Assembly (NCBI RefSeq): GCF_000090795.2
Contig: NW_003546257.1
Span: 25,705 to 89,704 of the forward strand
From: Amphimedon queenslandica
Lineage: Eukaryota; Porifera; Demospongiae; Haplosclerida; Niphatidae
Direction of reading: 5' to 3'
DNA: 64,000 nucleotides
Part shown: one piece after another, positions 39,131 through 49,967 of the stretch
Numbering within the stretch: the first letter of the stretch is position 1
Layout of the letters: every line of letters begins with the position of its first letter
Program-made: the position numbers and the translations under genes
Notes under the pieces: model-generated
What the model saw: only the letters and a program-made list of their open reading frames with translations
Database searches by the model: none
Told to the model about the DNA's origin: nothing

Positions 39131-39964
39131 CTACATAGTGTTGTGTTTTTTGCTTGTGAAGTATGAAATGAAATGTTCAAGATTACTTGTATCCTTAAAC
39201 TCTTCACAATATTCTTTCAAAGAGCGAGCACTCTCTGTTATACCTCTTATGTCCTGAACAAGCGAACTCTTGACAGATCGACTGTCTTGCAACTGAGGTT
39301 GAATGAGATTTGTTGCTGACTTTAGACGATTCTTAGCTGTACAAAGCTTACTCTCACTTTGACTAAAGAATGATTTTATTTCATCGATGGCAAATAAAGT
39401 ACAATAGTGATCATCTTGATTGCTGGATTTTGTTGAAGATCCTTTTATGGCAACAAAAATCCCAGCTGAGGTAACTGCAAGAGCAGCAACGAATCCTTTA
39501 AAACCAAGATTTCTAGTGTCTCCTTTAGAACTTATTGCAAGTAGTCCAAACCCTGTTAGTATTATAACTCCAATTATAGATGTACCAATACCAATTATTT
39601 TTGTTGACTGTGCATCTTCTTTCCTCTTGAGGTCTCCATCTTGCTGCAGAAGAGTTTTTTTAAGGCATTCAATAAGATTATCCAGGTCTTTCTCACAAAT
39701 TTCTGCCTTGGCAGCTACTTGCCCAAGAAATTCTTGAATATCCTCTGCCTTGCCTTCCTCTACAGCCTGTATCAAGTACTCCTCCTCGTCACAAATGTAC
39801 TTTGCTAGATAATAGACTTTTCCATAATAAGCATCTAGACGAACAAACATGGCCCTAATTTGTGTCATCTGGTGTGGTCTCCTGGCAATCTCAGTCGATA
39901 CATCTTTGGATACAGTGGAAATTGTATCTAAAAGGTTTTGTAGGGCTAAAAGACTGGTATCCAT
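39131..39964 (-). CDS. Two-helix-bundle/hydrophobic-hairpin protein, single exon
   Basis: 277 aa. The N-terminal ~125 residues are helical (MDTSLLALQNLLDTISTVSK, YYGKVYYLAKYICDEEEYLI, DLDNLIECLKKTLLQQDGDL). Residues ~128-180 form two hydrophobic segments around a short charged turn (TKIIGIGTSIIGVIILTGF, then GDTRN, then GFVAALAVTSAGIFVAIKG). The remaining ~95 residues are helical again (ALDEIKSFFSQSES-like, ENLEHFISYFT-like). This coil-hairpin-coil plan resembles alpha-helical pore-forming toxins or APOL-type proteins in outline only; no family was recognised by sequence. No signal peptide is seen. A shortened and apparently broken paralogue lies 548 bp downstream on the same strand. Confidence 0.75.
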   Translation of the reverse strand: MDTSLLALQNLLDTISTVSKDVSTEIARRPHQMTQIRAMFVRLDAYYGKVYYLAKYICDEEEYLIQAVEEGKAEDIQEFLGQVAAKAEICEKDLDNLIECLKKTLLQQDGDLKRKEDAQSTKIIGIGTSIIGVIILTGFGLLAISSKGDTRNLGFKGFVAALAVTSAGIFVAIKGSSTKSSNQDDHYCTLFAIDEIKSFFSQSESKLCTAKNRLKSATNLIQPQLQDSRSVKSSLVQDIRGITESARSLKEYCEEFKDTSNLEHFISYFTSKKHNTM

Positions 39965-40290
39965 AAGGAGAAATCAGAGATCAGTCTAGGGACCAATGAA
40001 TAACAAGTTGTTACACTATCTCTAGCTGTGTAGTGTAGATGAATAACACATCAAGTGCAATACAAAAATAAATTACCAGCAGATGTGTGTAAATTCTACG
40101 AACAATTATTGTACAAGCAGTACTACTTCACTGCTGAAATTCAGATACCGTTGTATGCATGCTTTGCAGTATAAGCAACTACAAGTTTAAATTAATCATT
40201 AATCAAAGATCACAGTATTATATAATTTAATTGCAATAATTTAAATTGATGAATTGACAATAATTAGTCATAATGTACAAGAATCGTCTC

Positions 40291-43200
40291 TTACAACATG
40301 ACAGTTTTTACTGGAACAAATGAATAGAATTTCTCAATTCCCTCTTCCCCCTGTAAGATATGAATACATTAGTATACAATCCAATAAATACTTACTTGAA
40401 CAGGCGGTTTCTCTGGTTGCCAGACACAAAGGCTTTGATCTTCAGCAGCACTGACAATTTTATAATTTCCAACCTACATGTATCATGTATAAGAAAAATG
40501 CTCATACTAACAGATATTTCTGTATTTATTACTGACCCATAATGCTGTCAATGGTCTACAGTGTCCTTTTAACATTCTGACACAAGCACCTGTAGCTATA
40601 TCCCATTCATGAATCACTCCATCACTAAAATACCAATTAAAAAAATATATATAAAATTACATTTCAAAACTAAGCAAACTTAATAGAAGAAATTGAATGT
40701 GTTTTAATGCCAAATTATTACCTGGCAGCAGCATATACTTTCCCTCTGTCAACGCAAATATCAACAATTATGATGTCAGACTCTAGACTCCACTGCATGA
40801 GCAGTCCATGAGTAGTGACGTTCCATAAATATATCATTCCATCAATGCAAGCAGTCACCAAGAGAAGCTTTGAGAGTTTCAAAGACGTGACTCCATTATA
40901 GTGCTCTAGGGAACCGAGATTCTCAGCTGTATGGACATTCCAGAAATTTACATTGCTAGAAAACAAAGACGACAATTGTGTGACAATAAATAAAATAATT
41001 GTACTCATACCTGTCTTCTGATCCACTAATTATTGTGAGTCCATTGAAAAATAAACAAGTAATTGGTTCTATATAAGGAGTGTGTAGATTATAATTATTT
41101 TAATTAAAGTGTCTTACGTGAGTGGGCATTTGAGATTGTCCTTAAACACAGCCAGGAAGGCGTGTCCCAAATCTTCAATGTTTGATCATGAGAACCAGTC
41201 ACACTATATATACATGAACATACATGTATACATTTATTACATTGTCTCAATCTTACAGTATAGTTTCATGAAACTGAAGACACGAGACACAGTCCGTATG
41301 ACCTCCTAATGTCTTTAATGCCACGAAATGAATAGCATCCCAAACCTACATACTCATAATTATAGATGTACATACATGTATATTAGTCTTGATGTGAGTT
41401 TAGTACATGTACACACTCACAATGCAGTTTGTGTCCCACGAGCCAGAGACTATCTTATTCTCATCAAATTGTACACACTGGACACTACCCTACAAGTATG
41501 TGTACATGTTGTCATATGATAATTTGTTTGTTTTCTTCTTACAGTATGTCCTTCCAGTAAAGCTACAAAGCGACCACTCCTAATATCATAGATCCTAATG
41601 AGCCTATCAGCACAGCCAGCAACTATCTTCCTCTCATCACATTGGACACACAATACTGATGTACCCAGAGGCTATCAACATAAAACAAAATGCACATCAT
41701 AAGCTATACCAAGAACATACCTACTAGCTAGAATGCTACTATTATTAATATTGAATCACTTACAGCTATTCTATCCACAAAGGAGAGTCCTTTTACTCGT
41801 CCAGGCCTTGGCCTGTCCTTTGGGGAGAGATAACCAGCTAGTATGAGGCTCTCAATCCCGTCAGGATTAGGCTAAAGTATGAAGTAGTAATAGTATTAGA
41901 GAATAAGGCTCTTTCTTCTTACCAGGGAAGGGACAGTAGGTCTTATGTCTGTTGCACACTCAACCAGTGGTATGACATTGAGTGGGATCTTCTTCTTAGA
42001 GTTTCTTTGTGTCAATACTGGCGACATCTTGCCAGGATCATAAGTATCATAGTAATAGGATTCATCACTTAAGGTAGTTGTAGTACACGTTACACGAATA
42101 TCTACAGTGTACATAAAATTAGACATGAGGTCAATTATAAAGTACTATTGCCAATTTTAAACAAATTCACTCAAACTTCTTATGCAATGTTAAGAACATG
42201 CAATGTTCCATTGTCATGAAATCCGTGACAAGCAAAAACCCATTAGTTCCATTGTCACGAAATCCGTGACAAGCAAAACCCATTGGTTCCATTGTCATGA
42301 AATCTATGACAAGCAAAAACCCATTAGTTCCATTGTCACGAAATCCGTGACAAGCAAAACCCATTAGTTCCATTGTCACAAAATATGTGACAATTAATAA
42401 CACTTTCTTAGTAATTTTAATGATGTCCATAAAATGGGCTGATTAATTTCTGAAAAAATGCCATTATAACACTCTTAAAATTTAACACTTTCACCAACCT
42501 TGCTAATTCAGCTAATATTAGTACACACACTATAAGTATTCATTTTTGGAACTAAAAATACCTTTATCTGTTGCGCTGCTCTCTATAGACTTATTTCCTG
42601 CCACAATGGCTGAAAAACTCAATTTTGCCTCCATCTCTAGTCTCTCCCTCTTTTCCCTCCTCCACTGAGTGATGGTGCTCTCTGGAGCAGAGAGCAAGAT
42701 TTCCCGGGACGACTTCCCACTTACTCCGCTAGCAAAGCGAGCTGATAAAGAGACAAATTGATACATTAACAATATAAGCATGAATGTACACACATGACTA
42801 CAAAATGGGCAGGTATTAATAAGGTACAATGCAGTATTACAATCAGATGGAATCTTGATTAAAATAGTGAATTGCATTTACACATAGCTGGTTATTGGGA
42901 TCGTAAGCTCAATTGTTAAATGATAATACAACAACATACAATGTACATACAAGTATAATAGTTATATTTAATTTATGTACCGATTTCAAGCATTTCTCGT
43001 AGCGTCATTGTAGCCCTCAGCTGAGCTGGAGTGAGACTCCTTAATATCATCTCTTCCTTCTTTTCCTTTTCTTGCTCAAGTACTGCCATTGCTAAAAGAA
43101 AAATGACAATCATATTCATTACTTAAAAGTACACAGTACAGCTTAAATGTATGTGTATAATATTAAATATATTAAGTATTGGTATTACTTTTATTGATAA

Positions 43201-44668
43201 CTATTGTTTTGATTCTTGACATTAGTTTCAGGAGATCCCTATAAGCTCTCTTCCAGTCTATCACAACGCGTGGCCTCGGAGTAGAGCCATCAATATAGTT
43301 TCTGACAGCTTCAATGGATCTCACCAGGTTACCAATATTCTCCCTATAGCCTAGTGCAGCAACTTGACCTCTCCATAGCTCCTGCTTGCTGGTAAGATTA
43401 TACCATCTATGACATACCTAAGTATAGATGTACATGTAGATGCATATACATAAATAAAATATAGATATAAGGCTCACCAGGGCACATTTGCAGAGATTAG
43501 GAGCATCTAGGAAAGAGAATATTTTGAGCAGGATGTGATCAGGGAAGCTGTTAAGACCAATGTGTGCTTGAAGTCTATATTAAGAGTACAAGTCATAATA
43601 GGTGATAAATAAACTCTGATTCTCACTTCTGATAAACACATTGGACCAAGTAACCAAGCAACTCCTCATCGCACAATTTGATCAGCTCCAACAGCAAATA
43701 AGAGATATCTTGATGGCCACTCTCAGTCATCCACTATTATAAATTAACATAAAAAGCAAACTCATAACTTCAAGCAATACATGTACATGCATGTCATTCA
43801 TAAGTCTTAGATTCTTTACCTCAGATATCATGTTGAGTTGGAGTTTGAATGCTTCCAGCCTCTTCTTCTGATATATCCAGTGCTCTTGCTGTGAGCTCAA
43901 GTCTTTGGTGTGCTGAAGAGTGATAGCCCGTGGATGATGTCTAGCTGGTTTTATTTTCCCTCCATGTCTCGAATTAACTACAGTAATGTTTGGTACCGAG
44001 TTAAACTTTCTCTCTATCGGAGGAAGAGAAGTAAAGTGATGCCCTTTATCAGACGAAGCAGGCGAGGGCTTGTGTTTCGTGTGCGAGAGAGGAAGGGCTG
44101 GAAAGAAGACCTGGGTCTGCTGTTTTTCTTTAACTTTTCTTGCACCAGTTGAGTTCATTTCTTTATTGAACATGGCCTCTCCTGCTTTCACATGAGGCGG
44201 AGCTGGCTTCTCTTTCTTTGGAGTCAAGCGAGAGAGTGCCATTTTACGAGAGCTGCCCATTATCATCTCTTTAGTCTTTTCCTGTATTGGAGGCTTGGGC
44301 CGCTGTTTCTTTACGTCAGCTGAGTCCCTAATGACTGCTGCTCGCTGGATCTTGAATAAATGAGAGCCCTCCTGATGTAGTGCAGCCATTAGCGGGTTGA
44401 GAGAGTTGGCAAAGTCAAGATGGAGGACTGGCTCCAGTGAAGTAGAGAGGATCTGGAGATGAGGCGTAGAACAATGCTCCACCATGCGACATATCACAAT
44501 CCTCCTTTGCCATCTATGCCAGCCTTTGTACCAATTGCTAATCTTCTTTATGTACTGTTTGACTTCCAGACTCATCCTTAGGCTCGCATCTGTCCCAAAT
44601 ATGTCCGAGCTGAGGGTGCTGGACTCCAAAAAGGACTTTGAGCCCAGGAAGCTGCTTATGCTAGACAT
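40291..44668 (-). CDS. F-box and WD40-repeat protein (FBXW10-like architecture)
   Basis: Probable substrate receptor of an SCF ubiquitin ligase. ATG at 44668; exon 1 of ~280 codons contains a conserved-looking module (WYKGWHRWQRRIVICRMVEH, LQILSTSLEPVLHLDFANSL) and a basic Pro-rich linker. Then SGHQDISYLLLELIKLCDEE (~43640-43730), the F-box FPDHILLKIFSFLDAPNLCK and CALVCHRWYNL (~43380-43560), a helical linker (MAVLEQEKEKKEEMILRSLT, ~43090), and an ARFASGVSGKSSREILLSAP exon (~42740). WD repeats follow: AGCADRLIRIYDIRSG (~41600), an IVSGSWDTNCIVWDA-type repeat (~41350-41460), GSHDQTLKIWDT (~41200), NVNFWNVHTAENLGSLEHYN, LLVTACIDGMIYLWNVTTHG (~40860), ASDGVIHEWDIATGACVRML (~40600) and IVSAAEDQSLCVWQPEKPP (~40420). 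About seven repeats fit one propeller. Orthology to a named vertebrate gene is uncertain. Confidence 0.85.
42204..42393. repeat. Tandem 40-41-bp repeat with hairpin core (five copies)
   Basis: Copies start at about 42211, 42252, 42292, 42333 and 42373. Each contains TTGTCACG-AAATC-CGTGACAA, an 8-bp inverted repeat with a 5-nt loop, followed by GCAAAACCCATTAGTTCCA. Lies in an intron of the F-box/WD40 gene. Confidence 0.93.
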
Positions 44669-44701
44669 GCTGCCTCGTTAAGTTTTGTTGCTAGGCGAGA
44701 A

Positions 44702-44710
44702 GGGCGTGGC
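44702..44710 (-). promoter_or_regulatory. GGGCGTGGC element upstream of F-box/WD40 gene
   Basis: GGGCGTGGC on the + strand, 34 nt upstream of the ATG at 44668. A looser copy, GGGAGTGGC, lies at 44721-44729. Confidence 0.4.
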
Positions 44711-44813
44711 TCAACTAAAAGGGAGTGGCTCAATAAATAATAATGAGACAGATGATAATAATAATAATAATACAATTGTATACACAAAAAACAGTACAAA
44801 AATGACATAAAAA

Positions 44814-45882
44814 TTATTTTAGAGAGAAAGAGGCACCACAAGAGCAGCCCATCTCCATCTGAGGGTTACCGATAACTCTGAATGATGATCTGATCATTTC
44901 TTGATGATAGTCTATAGTTGATCCTGAGAGAAAGCTTAATGATAGTTCATCAATGACTACACGCGCACCTTCTCTCTCAAATATCCTAAAAACAAAACAC
45001 ACACTATATAAAAAAACTCTATTCTATGATTTTAAAATTGTATAAAGCATGCTATCAGACACAATAATTAAATTATAATCAAGGTTTCCCAAAGAATTTT
45101 GGCATACATGTAGCTCCAAAATCGAGCCAAAGTCCCTGTACTATAGTACAGGGACTTTGGCAAAATTTTGTCAAAAATGACTAGGAGAGAATTCTCCATT
45201 TTTATAATTTTTTCTGATACATATACATGTTCTTATGTTGTGTAGAAAGTTTGAGCTGATTCCAATCAAAATTAGATTTTTTATGAATTTTTAAAATTTC
45301 TCAAAATGCCATAGATTATTACACAGTGCTTGTCAGCTCATGCTGTTTAGCTCACTTAGCATGCTTTGTGGAAAACCCTGATTATAATCTGAATGAGAAT
45401 CTAAATTTTTCTTAAAGAATTCTTTTAAAACATTGACGTGATTTTGTTATAGCTGTATTTAACATATCATATTCTAAGCTGGCCTCACTTGTCATCTTTA
45501 TTAACTGTAGTGTCGAAACTGAACTTATACTGAAAGCCAGAACAACCTCCTCCTTCAACCATCACTCTTAGCATCGTGTCTGGTGTCTCTGATACCGTTA
45601 ATAGTCTCTATAAATTAATAATAAAGTATCGTACCCTCTTTATCAATCCCTTACTTTAACACAAGAGTCTGAGAGGGACAATTCTGTTATGGGTTGAGTT
45701 GAGGATGCTGTCTGACTACTTTGTAGTCTGTGAAAACTGCTATATACCCAACCATATCTCTTGTTAAGGGCTCGAGTAGAAGTAAAAGATGTTGAAAATA
45801 CTCTCGACTGTCTGAAAGACGGTACTCTATGACTTGCAATGAATGGACTAATAGAAAACAAAGCCTTCCTCCAGGACGCCAT
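44814..45882 (-). CDS. ISCA2: ISCA2, mitochondrial A-type iron-sulfur assembly protein
   Basis: Works with ISCA1 and IBA57 to build [4Fe-4S] clusters in mitochondria. ATG at 45882 in the context CAAAATGGCGTCC. The N-terminus ([20 protein letters not shown], Arg/Ser-rich, no acidic residues) is a likely mitochondrial presequence. The core [26 protein letters not shown] is followed by the first cluster Cys in [17 protein letters not shown]. The last exon reads [39 protein letters not shown] and the C-terminal [11 protein letters not shown] with the two remaining Cys. Three exons; intron 2 (~44990-45485) carries a ~180-bp repeat. Head-to-head with the endoglycoceramidase gene, 109 bp between ATGs. 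Confidence 0.95.
45090..45310. repeat. ~180-bp palindrome-bearing repeat (ISCA2 intron)
   Basis: One unit, reverse orientation relative to the METTL4 array. Perfect palindrome at 45134-45153, flanked by GCCAAAGT and ACTTTGGC, which extends the dyad. Confidence 0.9.
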
Positions 45883-45991
45883 TTTGTGACCACGCCCACA
45901 ACAATAACAGGTGTGGTTATTAATTAAAATTAGCTGACTATTGGAAAAGAATGCTCAGTTGCTGAATCTGTATTTTGCATTAAAAAAGCTG
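45883..45991. promoter_or_regulatory. Bidirectional ISCA2/endoglycoceramidase promoter
   Basis: 109 bp between start codons. CCACGCCC at 45890-45897 lies 8 nt upstream of the ISCA2 ATG, and AGGTGTGGTT is at about 45909-45918. Confidence 0.45.
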
Positions 45992-48303
45992 ATGATGTTT
46001 TGCTATTATGTCCTTCTTCTTTTGCAGCTCTTTTCTGTTGGCTTATCTTCAGCTCAAGATCAAATTGAGTGCTACAATGTGAATACCACTACAAACAAAA
46101 TGGTCGATAACTTTGGAAGAGAGAGATACTTTCATGGGATCAATGTCGTTGTGAAAGGACCACCCTGGATCCCAAACACTCAGAAATTTAGTAGTGACTG
46201 GTCATTTACTGATGAAGACATGAAACTTTTGAATGAACTTGGTGTTAACGTAGTAAGGTATGATTGTATTTACATTGTCAATGTCATTTTAGCTGAGCAA
46301 TGTATTCAGTATCCTGTATAATGTATAAACAATTGTACAGCAATTAGCAGAGTAGGGGGATGGTTCTATTAGTGGTAACACTTAATATGTACATGTTGTG
46401 TAGGCTTGGAATGATGTGGCCAGGAGCTGAGCCTGTCAAAGACCAGTTCAATGAAACATATTTCAGCATTGCCAAAGATATAGTTAACAAGTAAGTAAGA
46501 GTAGTACATATGTATGTGTGTCAGTATTTTAATACTTTATAAAATAGGGCTGCTAATTACAGCATTAACATATTGCTTGACATGCATCAAGATGTACTGT
46601 CAGCAAGATTTTGTGGAGAAGGAGTTCCAGATTGGATCATTGATCCAGAAGGTATCATTACTGGATTAATTATTAAAGCTATTAACATATTCCATGTAGT
46701 TGCTAAGAATTTCCCAGAACCATTATCTCGTCCATACATAGTTGATAATGCAACAGGCCATCCAACGTCAGAGGTTAGTAAATAATTATTATTTTATTCT
46801 GAATTGAGTGTACGGTCTCTTTGTTATAGGATTGTGCTAAGCATGCTTGGGCTGAGTATTATCCAACTGAAGCAACTAGTGCAATGTTCCAGCAGATTTA
46901 TGACAACAAAAATGGTAATTTCATGTGTCAGGAATGCTGCAACTTTGATGGATTTTCCTTTAAGGTCTTTTGGATGAGCTGAAAGAATTTTGGGTCAAAG
47001 TTGCCACTGAATTCCAAAATTTTTCAAATGTTGTTGGCTATGAACTTATCAACGAGCCATGGGCTGGTATTTTATAAATTCTCAATACATACTTTAAATT
47101 GTTTTGAATTTTAGGAGATATCTATCGTGACCCGTTACTAGCCTGGCCTCAAGTTGCAGATAAAAAGAACTTAGCTCATGTTTATGACACTGTAAGATAC
47201 ATTGATAGTTGTTATAATGTATGCCCTTATCTTGTAGCTGAGTACTGCAATATGGAATGTTGACCCTTGTCATAAGTAAGTTCACCAAATTCATAGTTTT
47301 TAATTAACATTTCACACCATGACTAGTGTCTTTTTTGAATCAGTCACGTGGGATGAATGGACAGTTGGATTTGAGGCTGTCCCTGGTGGCAAGGGAAATG
47401 AGCACAGGAGTGTACTCTCATATCACTTTTACATTCCACCTGATGTAAACTAATTTGATCTCTTGATCATATATATTACTGCTCTTATAACTATAGATTG
47501 AGGCATCCGTATCATTTGATTATCGGATGAAGGACCTAAAAAGACTCCAGTGTGGTGGTATGTAACTATAGTTAACTTCAACTATCACTCCTTATTGTTA
47601 TCATTTTAGGTTTCTTGACTGAGTTCTCTATAACAAGCTCTAATCCATCAAATGTAATGGATGAAGCCAACAAGCACTTACAAGTTGAGCTACATTGATA
47701 TATATATTTATTGTCACTCTTCTATAGTCATGGATGGCTTGGGACTTCAAACCTTATTATGATATTACAGTATGTTATATTATTGTATAGACTCCTTCCT
47801 TTTGAAAGGGCAGTGAGTCTAGTTATGTAAGTATGATTTGATATAATTATTATGCATAGGGTGATTCTGGATCAATCTGGTTCAGTAATGGTTCAATCAA
47901 TGCCAATGTAACTGCTGTAAGTATAATTTATGATGATACAAAATAATTTTAGTGCTGCCCTTTTATTTTAGTTAATAAGCCGGACTTATGCACAAGCAGT
48001 TGCAGGAAAAACTATTAGCATGAAATATGATTCAAAAACAAGCACATTTGTACTGAGTTATGTAGTGACAGAAAGTTGTACCTCAACAATAACTGAAGTA
48101 CAAAAATATGAACTTGATACTTTTATGAACTATTATAACAGATATATTTAAATGAAGCTCAGCACTATCCTGGAGGATTTGAGGTCACAATTTCGCCATC
48201 AGATGCAGCTACTTGGAATAAAGAGGATACAAATTATATTACAGTCACTCACAAGTCTGTACCTGCTGGAATGATAATTCAAGTTACTGTGGCTAGAAAG
48301 TGA
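45992..48303 (+). CDS. Endoglycoceramidase (GH5), secreted or lysosomal
   Basis: Cleaves the bond between oligosaccharide and ceramide in glycosphingolipids. The start is set at 45992, the first of two ATGs opening a signal peptide (MMFCYYVLLLLQLFSVGLSS, then AQDQIECYN); the longer frame begins only at a TTG. Family motifs in order: GRERYFHGINVVVKGPPWIP, LNELGVNVVRLGMMWPGAEP (split by an intron), NILLDMHQDVLSARFCGEGV, WVKVATEFQNFSNVVGYELI followed by NEPWAGD with the acid/base Glu, SVLSYHFYIPPD, and the nucleophile Glu in GGFLTEFS. WAWDFKPYYD closes the barrel, and a C-terminal beta-sandwich follows (IYLNEAQHYPGGFEVTISPS) to VTVARK. About twelve short exons, ~480 aa, close to known EGCases. 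Related enzymes occur in actinobacteria and cnidarians. Confidence 0.9.
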
Positions 48304-49008
48304 TAATGTGACATATGCTAATTTCTTGCTTTTATAGTCTTATCTTATACGGTTATTGTGTTCAGCTGTATGCATTGAATTGGTTATATTTTTAATTTAA
48401 GCATTTAAAATGTCAATGTCTACAGTACTATAGTAATATTCCAAACCATAATGCTACCATAAAAAGTGCCTATAGTGTCTACCAGATAGTGCATGTACTT
48501 ATGATGTTGTACTTGTACATGTCATACATGTAATGAATATGATTAAGTACAACCCACAATAGCCTTTTCCTAATGCATGCTTTATAAGCACTAGTGTAGT
48601 CTTAGAGAGGTTGGCCCAGTCAAGAGTACATGGCCCAGAAGATGATACTTCTCTTTCTCAGTTCTGGTCAGCTATACTTGGACATTCTACATTTCACTTC
48701 AAGAAGACAATCCATATTTTTCCATAATTTCATCAATTTTTTATTATTAATTTATGTTTGTCTTTGCTTTGCAATGCTTATTGCAAAAGTAAGGTGCTTA
48801 ATCCTTACAGCTAGTCTCATGTATTTATTTAGTAAGAAATTATTTAGTTGATGATCATGTTTTTCATTCTTGGTAATAATCAGTACTTGCATATGCATGT
48901 TTTTATGCAGTGTAGAAAGTTTGGATTGATTCAGATCAAAATTGGATTTTTTCTGAATTACTAAAACTACAAATCCACGAAATTGCAAAAACGCTAGCTT
49001 TAATAACT
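48304..49008. other. Gap without a recognised gene
   Basis: 3' flank of the endoglycoceramidase gene. It contains a CAAGAGTACATG word at 48618 and a truncated copy of the ~180-bp repeat body at ~48890-48960 (GTAGAAAGTTTGGATTGATT). No supported exon. Confidence 0.6.
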
Positions 49009-49009
49009 A

Positions 49010-49180
49010 GCCACGCCTTTGAATTGAGCTCACGTGATATAGAGGCCTTTTTGACCAAATTTGGTCAAACTCAAAATTGCTGACTGTGCTGAGGGTGGAG
49101 CAATAGACCTGACCAATCAGATTCGCGCGGTAAGGACCTTTCCCGGGAAAGCCCCAGTGACTATAAAAAGAGCTCTCCCT
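49010..49180 (+). promoter_or_regulatory. TATA/CCAAT promoter with E-box and palindrome
   Basis: In order: GCCACGCC at 49010-49017, CACGTG at 49031-49036, the perfect 18-bp palindrome TTGACCAAATTTGGTCAA at 49051-49068, CCAAT at 49113-49117, and TATAAAAAG at 49162-49170. The spacing from CCAAT to TATA (~45 bp) is typical of Pol II core promoters, predicting transcription starting near 49190-49200. It is the clearest TATA promoter in the window. Confidence 0.55.
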
Positions 49181-49272
49181 CCTCTTCCGGTCATTTCTTC
49201 CATTTTCTCCTGGCACCAACGGATCAGTCTTCAAAAGCTCTCCACTCCTAGTCAGCTACAGTTAGTCATGGC

Positions 49273-49276
49273 TACT

Positions 49277-49314
<38 letters not shown>
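49273..49314. repeat. (TC)n microsatellite
   Basis: Pure TC run just after GGCTACTTCA. It probably lies in the polypyrimidine part of a 5' intron of the small gene, and a shorter TC run follows at ~49480-49504. Confidence 0.9.
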
Positions 49315-49317
<3 letters not shown>

Positions 49318-49415
49318 TGTCTCTTTAAAACACTCCTTCATTTATATTTCTCCTTTCTTTACAGGTTAACAGTTAACAGCAGTTGGTTCCTCTCAGCTGT
49401 CTTCTCTAAAAGGTC

Positions 49416-49967
49416 ATGGCAGGTTTTGACCTCTTTCTTCAATGGCTGCTACACCTGCTATGGTTAGCTCTCCTTTTCTCTCTCTCTCTCTCCCTCTTTC
49501 TCTCTACCCTTTTATTATATTATTTATTTATTTTTCTTTTATACAGGTTAGCAGCCTTGATTCTCATTGCGGACATGTGGCCTCATGTACTCTTTAAAGT
49601 TCCCGCCATTTTGGAGGCCACGCCCATGAAAAGACTGATCCAATTAACTGGGGGCCAATGGACATGTAAGGTCCTAATGATATACAGTTTTAAATTTAGC
49701 ATAAAAATGTTATAGCCATTACAGTTGTTATTATAGCCTTTAGTTTGCCATTATAGTTGTTACTCTTGTTTGCCATCAGTTGTTATAGCCTCTTGTTTGC
49801 TACATGTAGTTCTATTGTAATTGTTATTATAGTGTACTGAGTCCTTGTTAATTTGTTCTCTGTTTTATTTGATTTTAGCGTTCAAGTCTCAACAGGGCTC
49901 GTACATTTCAAGGGGCAGAGCAAGACTAGTACGCTGCTGTCAAATAATGGAAGTCGGGAGCAGTTAG
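49416..49967 (+). CDS. Possible small spliced gene of 84 aa, unknown function
   Basis: Three exons join in phase: 49416-49462, 49547-49665 and 49879-49967. Introns begin GTTAGC and GTAAGG and end ATACAG and TTTTAG. The product starts MAGFDLFLQWLLHLLWLAAL and continues ILIADMWPHVLFKVPAILEA, then TPMKRLIQLTGGQW and a basic C-terminus (SYISRGRARLVRCCQ). One hydrophobic segment at residues ~5-25 would make it a small membrane or secreted protein. An upstream 5'-UTR intron (~49259-49366) ending TTTACAG fits transcription from the TATA promoter. No homologue was recognised; a long non-coding RNA or chance frame remains possible. Confidence 0.3.

Noticed and set aside
43910-44152. 80-codon + frame opposite the F-box/WD40 gene
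   Set aside because: Antisense shadow of the large first exon.
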